From contig NC_064042.1 in assembly GCF_932526225.1 (NCBI RefSeq), positions 15,928,751-15,992,750 on the forward strand: a DNA stretch of 64,000 nucleotides, in the 5' to 3' direction. The notes beneath the pieces were generated by a model that searched no databases, had not been told where the DNA came from, and worked only from the letters and a program-made list of their open reading frames with translations. Each line of letters opens with the position of its first letter. The first letter of the stretch is position 1. A program made the position numbers and the translations under genes. Source of the DNA: Nematostella vectensis. Taxonomy: Eukaryota > Cnidaria > Anthozoa > Actiniaria > Edwardsiidae. Shown here one piece after another: positions 57,994-64,000 of this stretch.

Positions 57994-60142
57994 ATCTTGC
58001 TTACATCTATTCGTTGCGTCCTGATCAAAAGCTCTTGCTTGGACCTGTGACGAAACACGGACGACCCGGGAATGACCGCTAATGGAATAGTTAAAGTCAA
58101 AATGAAACAAGAACTCCAATAGCAGCGGCGTAGTTACGATTTCTAACAGGAGGGGGCCCAAAAGGCCTTTTCAAGGCATTGTCTATTTTGTTTTAGATGT
58201 CTCATACGTTTACTGCATTTTTGGGGTACCGGTCCTCCTGAATAGATAGCTCAAAAACCTCATGGGTGCTAAAAGCCGGAAATGTCGCGTGAGAACCTGC
58301 TCGACGTAAGCGCAGGGTTTTACGCATGTAGTCTAGACCCATACCTCCTCGACAAGTTTGGTTGATTTGGATGCCTAAGTTCTGTTTATGATCGATCCGG
58401 TTTTAAACTTCCCGTTCTTCTTGCGCTTACGTCGAGCCGGTTCTCACGCGACATAAGACTTTTACGCTTCGGTCTCAGCTTACGTCACCATTTCTCCCAC
58501 AACAAACACCCAAAACAGGAGAAATCAACTATTAAAATTTATTTCTGTTATGCCATCTACACAGGCATTTACTAAAGGGTTATCCAATGTGTCAACTGAT
58601 TACAACAAGGGCATTTCCATGTTCCAATAGCCCAGGGACGACCTATGCTTTAGACTATCCATACTTTATTGTAGCATTTTGGGAGTACTGTTTTCATTGT
58701 TGGTGGACAGGCCCCTGGGATTTCTTATTTTGAAAGCTCCATTTAAGGCAATGTTTGATCCAATACAAGAGCTTTCTTCTTACTACGTTATTGGCCCAAT
58801 GTCATATTGCAGTTTCCACAACAGAGTAACAGATTACTTGCGCTTTTGAATGCCAAATAAAATATTTCTACTTCAAGCTAACAGCAATCATGTACTGTAA
58901 ATCATTGACATTGTGAGCATCAAGGCGGCAAAAAGGTCGGCCTAATAGTCAAACACGAACGCGCACTATAAAAGCTGCCATTCGACTTCACCAAGTGTAG
59001 AGCTCTGTAGAGAGGAGCCAAAAGGTTGTGAAAGAACTAGTTCGCCAGCATTAGGAAATGGGGCGGGTATCACTTTTATGTAGCGCGTTCGTGTAAAATG
59101 GGTAATGGTTAAAGAAGGTAAACGTTTTGCAGTGAACCATTTTCACTTAAAGTCAGTAACACATCATAACTTTCATTTAATCTAAAAAAAAAGGTTCAAG
59201 ATAAAGCCTCTAAGATTTTCATCTTTCGTTTACGGAAGACCAGGGCTTTATCACGGCAAGCACTATAATACAAGCGAAATGTGTTATTCCAGAAAACACT
59301 CTAGGCCATTCCATGGCGGCATCTAGGGTGCTCTGTAATGAGCTTTTCTCGGGCATGGGATTCCCAGATATATACAAAGCAAGGTTAAAAAGTATTAAAA
59401 CTCAATCAAAGAAACATTAAAAAACTCTACATGACTTTTAAAGCAAACTTTCGGAATGACTAAAATATTTTCTGGAATTACACTTTTTCTGGTTTTGCAA
59501 TAGCACGACCACACGTACTAATAATGGATAATATTAAAATAAACATGACATAAAAATGACTTTAGTAGCATTCTGTTAATTAATGTCTGACTTGTCCCAG
59601 TTCTCCCAAGTTGACACAGGGAGCCCACACTGGGTATGTCCATCTCTCGTTTGCTGTCATTATCGTTAGGCTGTCTCTTGCGTCAGTTCATAGTCTTTCG
59701 AAACTCAACGGCGGACTGGCGACTTTAAAAAATTTCTCTCAATTTAAAATTCTTCCAGTCGAAGACTTCCCCATTGTCCAACATTCCGGTAGAACACCCT
59801 TCGAGAACCCTTGCTTGCTACCATCAAGGGCCTGGGTACTAGAGTGATTTTTAACGCAGATATCCTGACGGGGGAAGAGCGCTTTCACTGTTGGTTTCTG
59901 GGATCTTATCCTCGCGATGAATTACGGTAGCCATAGGTCGGCGTCGTTGTTCTCTTTTGTTGTGTAGCGTCTTGGTCTGGTTGGAGGCGCGTTACATACT
60001 CATTTGTCGGCTGTGCGTTGCGTGATCTTGTCGAATCACGCACGCACGGTCACGCTCGCTCGCTCGCTCGTCGCGTTCTCACGGTACTCGCGCGCAGTTT
60101 TTCTCTCGCTCTGCTCTCACTCGCTCTCTCACTGGTGTGGGC
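57994..60142. other. Intergenic sequence and importin 3' UTR
   Basis: No gene recognised. A foldback element is listed separately. The importin gene's 3' UTR (minus strand) must lie in the right part. A GC-rich, CGCTCG-repeat stretch at 60050-60120 lies just downstream of its stop. Plus-strand open frames at 59611 and 60018 have no family resemblance. Confidence 0.5.
58271..58463. mobile_element. MITE-like foldback element, ~193 bp
   Basis: ~42-bp imperfect inverted ends: AATGTCGCGTGAGAACCTGC with TCGACGTAAGCGCA on the left (58281-58314) and TTGCGCTTACGTCGAGCCGG TTCTCACGCGAC on the right (58421-58452). No ORF. It sits ~280 bp outside the viral element. Confidence 0.65.
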
Positions 60143-63100
60143 TCATAGCTTGAAGCCGTCAGGAGGCGCTCCGTCTTTGGCGCTGAATTGGAACTGTCCG
60201 TCGACTTGCTGAGGTGCGATCTCTTCATCCACGTTATCGCCCTGGATTGAGGGACACAAGGATTAGAGGATGGGACACAAGGGTTAGAGGATGGCACACA
60301 AGGGTTAGAGGATGGGACACAAGGGTTAGAGGATGGGACACAAGGATTAGAGGATGGGACACAAGGGTTAGAGGATGGCACACAAGGGTTAGAGGATGGG
60401 ACACAAGGATTAGAGGATGAGACACAAGGATTAGAGGATGGGACACAAGGGTTAGAGGATGGGACACAAGGGTTAAAGGATGGGACACAAGGGTTAGAGG
60501 ATGGGACACAAGGGTTAGAGGATGGCACACAAGGGTTAGAGGATGGGACACAAGGATTAGAGGATGAGACACAAGGATTAGAGGATGGGACACAAGGGTT
60601 AGAGGATAGGACACAAGGGTTAAAGGATGGGACACAAGGGTTAGAGGATGGGACACAAGGATTAGAGGATGGGACACAAGGGTTAGAGGATGGCACACAA
60701 GGGTTAGAGGATGGGACACAAGGATTAGAGGATGGGACACAAGGATTAGAGGATGGGACACAAGGGTTAGAGGATGGGACACAAGGATTAGAGGATGGGA
60801 CACAAGGATTAGAGGATGGGACACAATGATTAGAGGATGGCACACAAGGGTTAGAGGATGGGACACAAGGATTAGAGGATGGGACACAAGGGTTAGAGGA
60901 TGGGACACAAGGATTAGAGGATGGGACACAAGGATTAGAGGATGGGACACAAGGGTTAGAGGATGGGACACAAGGGTTAGAGGATGGTACACAAGGGTTA
61001 GAGGATGGGACACAAGGGTTAGAGGATGGGACACAAGGATTAGAGGATGGGACACAAGGATTAGAGGATGGGACACAAGGGTTAGAGGATGGGACACAAG
61101 GGTTAGAGGATGGGACACAAGGATTAGAGGATGGGACATAAGGATTAGAGGATGGGACACAAGGATTAGAGGATGGGACACAAGGGTTAGAGGATGGGAC
61201 ACAAGGGTTAGAGGATGGGACACAAGGGTTAGAGGATGGGACACAAGGATTAGAGGATGGGACATAAGGATTAGAGGATGGGACACAAGGATTAGAGGAT
61301 GGGACACAAGGGTTAGAGGATGGGACACAAGGGTTAGAGGATGGGACACAAGGATTAGAGGATGGGACACAAGGATTAGAGGATGGGACACAAGGGTTAG
61401 AGGATGGGACACAAGGGTTAGAGGATGGGACACAAGGATTAGAGGATGGGACATAAGGATTAGAGGATGGGACACAAGGATTAGAGGATGGGACACAAGG
61501 GTTAGAGGATGGGACACAAGGGTTAGAGGATGGGACACAAGGGTTAGAGGATGGGACATAAGGATTAGAGGATGGGACACAAGGATTAAAGGATGGGACA
61601 CAAGGATTAGAGGATGGGACACAAGGGTTAGAGGATGGGACACAAGGGTTAGAGGATGGGACACAAGGGTTAGAGGATGGGACACAAGGATTAGAGGATG
61701 GGACATAAGGATTAGAGGATGGGACACAAGGATTAGAGGATGGGACACAAGGATTAGAGGATGGGACACAAGGGTTAGAGGATGGGACACAAGGATTAGA
61801 GGATGGGACACAAGGATTAGAGGATGGGACACAAGGGTTAGAGGATGGGACACAAGGGTTAGAGGATGGGACACAAGGATTAGAGGATGGGACATAAGGA
61901 TTAGAGGATGGGACACAAGGATTAGAGGATGGGACACAAGGGTTAGAGGATGGGACACAAGGGTTAGAGGATGGGACACAAGGATTAGAGGATGGGACAC
62001 AAGGATTAGAGGATGGGACACAAGGGTTAGAGGATGAGACACAAGGATTAGAGGATGGGACACAAGGGTTAGAGGATGGGACACAAGGATTAGAGGATGG
62101 GACACAAGGGTTAGAGGATGGGACACAAGGATTAGAGGATGGGACACAAGGATTAGAGGATGGGACACAAGGGTTAGAGGATGAGACACAAGGATTAGAG
62201 GATTGGACACAAGGGTTAGAGGATGGGACACAAGGGTTAGAGGATGGGACACAAGGGTTAGAGGATGGGACACAAGGATTAGAGGATGGGACATAAGGAT
62301 TAGAGGATGGGACACAAGGATTAGAGGATGGGACACAAGGGTTATTTCAGAAGATACCTCGTACGAGATTCAGGGACTATTACACTGATGGAGAGGGCAT
62401 GGGACACAAGGATTATTACAAAAGATACTTCGTATGAGATTCAGGGACTATTACACCAATGAAGAGAGCATTACACAAGGATTATTACAGAAGATACCTC
62501 GTATGAGATTCAGGGACTATTACACCAATGAAGAGAGCATTACACAAGGATTATTACAGAAGATACCTCATATGAGATTCAGGGACTATTGCACCAATGG
62601 AGAGAGCATGGAACACAAAGATTATTACAAAAGATACTTCGTATGAGATTCAGGGACTATTACACCAATGGAGAGGGCATGGGACACAAGGATTATTACA
62701 AAAGATACTTCGTATGAGATTCAGGGACTATTACACCGATGGGGGGAGGATGGGACACGAGGATTATTACAGAAGATACCTTGTATGAGATTCAGGGACT
62801 ATTACACCAATGGAGAGGGCATGGGACAGAACGACTATTACAACAATGGACCAGACAGAACAGCACACCAAACGAGATACAGGGACTATAACACCAAAGT
62901 ACTAAAGTAACATCTCACCCAACCAGATACTGGAACCAATGTACTGAAGTAACATCACACCAAACGAGATACAGGGACTATTAGACCAAAGTACTAAAGT
63001 AACATCACACCGAACCAGATACCGGAACCAATGTACTGAAGTAACATCACACCAAACCAGATACAGGGACTATTAGACCAAAGTACTAAAGTAACATCTC

Positions 63101-63919
63101 ACCCAACCAGATACTGGAACCAATGTACTGAAGTAACATCACACCAAACGAGATACAGGGACTATTAGACCAAAGTACTAAAGTAACATCACACCGAACC
63201 AGATACCGGAACCAATGTACTGAAGTAACATCACACCAAACCAGATACAGGGACTATTAGACCAAAGTACTAAAGTAACATCACACCGAACCAGATACTG
63301 GAACCAATGTACTGAAGTAACATCACACCGAACCAGATACCGGAACCAAAGTACTAAAGTAACATCACACCGAACCAGATACCGGAACCAATGTACTGAA
63401 GTAACATCACACCGAACCAGATACCGGAACCAATGTACTGAAGTTACATCACACCGAACGAGATACAGGGACTGTAGTAGCAGTTTACCAAAGGAACACA
63501 ATGATAAACGAGATATAGGGACTAGAATAAAGGTGCTAGGGAATGAGAACTCAGTCAAATTCGTTGTATTGTGATCATCAAGAATCTAACCCATATCTAA
63601 TCTGGTAATCTGGGGATGGTGATTCAACCAAGCCGCCTTCAATTACCAATTCTGACTAAGAAATTTAATTGGTCTAAACACTTTTAGCTATTATAAATGT
63701 ATTTTAGGTTCTTGATACAACAACTGTAAAATAGTTAGTATCCAAAAGCAATACAAACCAACCGAAGAAGCACAACGAACAAGGCACCACAAAAATAACA
63801 CAAGGATTGTACAAGCAAAAATCGCACCTCTATAGAAAAGTATCTGTCGATCATCTCAAAGGCAAGTTTGTAGATCTCCTCATTTTGGTGATGCTGCAGC
63901 AATTCTATCTTATCCAGAC
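60143..63919 (-). CDS. Importin subunit alpha, KPNA3/KPNA4 type, last two exons
   Basis: Nuclear import adaptor that reads basic NLS cargo through armadillo repeats and docks on importin beta. Only the 3' end lies here; the gene continues beyond the right edge. Penultimate exon 63828-63919: acceptor TTTTCTACACAG, coding [20 protein letters not shown] then [10 protein letters not shown], the tenth-ARM/C-terminal helix typical of importin alpha, donor GTGCGA. Last exon 60143-60241: acceptor CCTCAATCCAG, coding [10 protein letters not shown] … [16 protein letters not shown] and TGA, the acidic plus aromatic tail seen in KPNA3/4-like proteins. Phases agree (0). The 3.6-kb intron between is almost entirely tandem repeats, and its acceptor abuts the 21-bp array. 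Confidence 0.9.
60244..62345. repeat. 21-bp satellite (~100 copies) in importin intron
   Basis: Unit GGGACACAAGGATTAGAGGAT with variants GGGTTAG, GGCACAC, GAGACAC and GGACATAAG. Because 21 bp is seven codons and the unit has no stop in several frames, both strands show long repetitive ORFs (SHPLILV and RGWDTRI heptads; up to 700 codons). These are not genes. On the minus strand the array reads as pyrimidine-rich CCTCTAATCCTTGTGTCCC and leads directly into the acceptor of the last importin exon. Confidence 0.96.
62346..62830. repeat. ~70-bp tandem repeat (7 copies)
   Basis: GATTCAGGGACTATTACACC recurs at 62367, 62438, 62507, 62576, 62647, 62718 and 62789. Its GGGACACAAGGATTA portion is shared with the adjoining 21-bp satellite, so one array probably arose from the other. 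Confidence 0.93.
62845..63475. repeat. 42/50-bp alternating tandem repeat
   Basis: Modules starting GTAACATCACACC alternate between a 42-bp form (ATACCGGAACCAATGTACTG) and a 50-bp form (ATACAGGGACTATTAGACCA), giving a 92-bp dimer. The 42-bp form is repeated alone at the right end. Confidence 0.9.
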
Positions 63920-64000
63920 CTGTGTAGAAAACAAACATCACCTGAATCAAGAGTTATCACTAGTTAGATTAGTTAGACCTTTTCAACCGACACAATGTCA

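Noticed and set aside
60079-62336. Long repetitive ORFs on both strands ([21 protein letters not shown] repeats)
   Set aside because: 21-bp satellite translated in different frames; periodic, present on both strands, and inside an intron. Only the 60143-60241 importin exon is real.

Overview
The window is animal nuclear DNA. Intron-rich genes with GT-AG splicing are recognisable by conserved protein sequence, and large satellite arrays sit in introns and between genes. The host is most likely a cnidarian, probably an anthozoan such as a sea anemone. That rests on my recognition of the integrated viral element's gene set as one common in cnidarian genomes; no database was searched.

Host genes, left to right: (a) an unrecognised small gene on the minus strand (4312-7968); (b) TBC1D23 on the plus strand (8260-32873, 18 exons, complete), sharing a ~290-bp head-to-head promoter with (a); (c) NAA50 on the minus strand (34629-36877), convergent with TBC1D23; (d) a complete STE20/GCK-III kinase of the STK24/25/26 type on the plus strand (37799-44638, 12 exons), divergent from NAA50; (e) the last two exons of an importin-alpha gene (KPNA3/KPNA4 type) on the minus strand (60143-63919), continuing beyond the right edge.

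Tandem repeats fill much of the rest: a 59-bp satellite (1-4117, with a 28-unit higher-order period), a 93-bp array (5145-6865), a 25-bp satellite of ~9.9 kb in TBC1D23 intron 5, a 28-bp satellite in intron 10 that is split by a 5'-truncated LINE with a 14-bp target duplication, and 21-, ~70- and 42/50-bp arrays in the importin intron. The long ORFs across the 25-bp and 21-bp arrays are artefacts of repeat units that lack stop codons. A recurring pattern is more interesting: small tandem arrays that carry an exon's 3' end plus its splice donor, and other arrays that end within a few bases of a splice acceptor.

The centrepiece is an 11.9-kb GC-rich element (46128-57993). It has ~470-bp terminal inverted repeats, a 6-bp target duplication (ATCTTG), a retroviral-type integrase, a B-family DNA polymerase-like gene, an A32/FtsK-like packaging ATPase, a candidate major capsid protein, a candidate minor capsid protein, several membrane proteins and a Cys-rich protein. 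This is a Polinton/Polinton-like-virus architecture in a compact, divergent form. The copy is decaying: nonsense codons and frameshifts break four or five genes, and an apparent internal deletion has removed the 3' ends of both integrase and polymerase, while the ATPase and several small proteins remain open.
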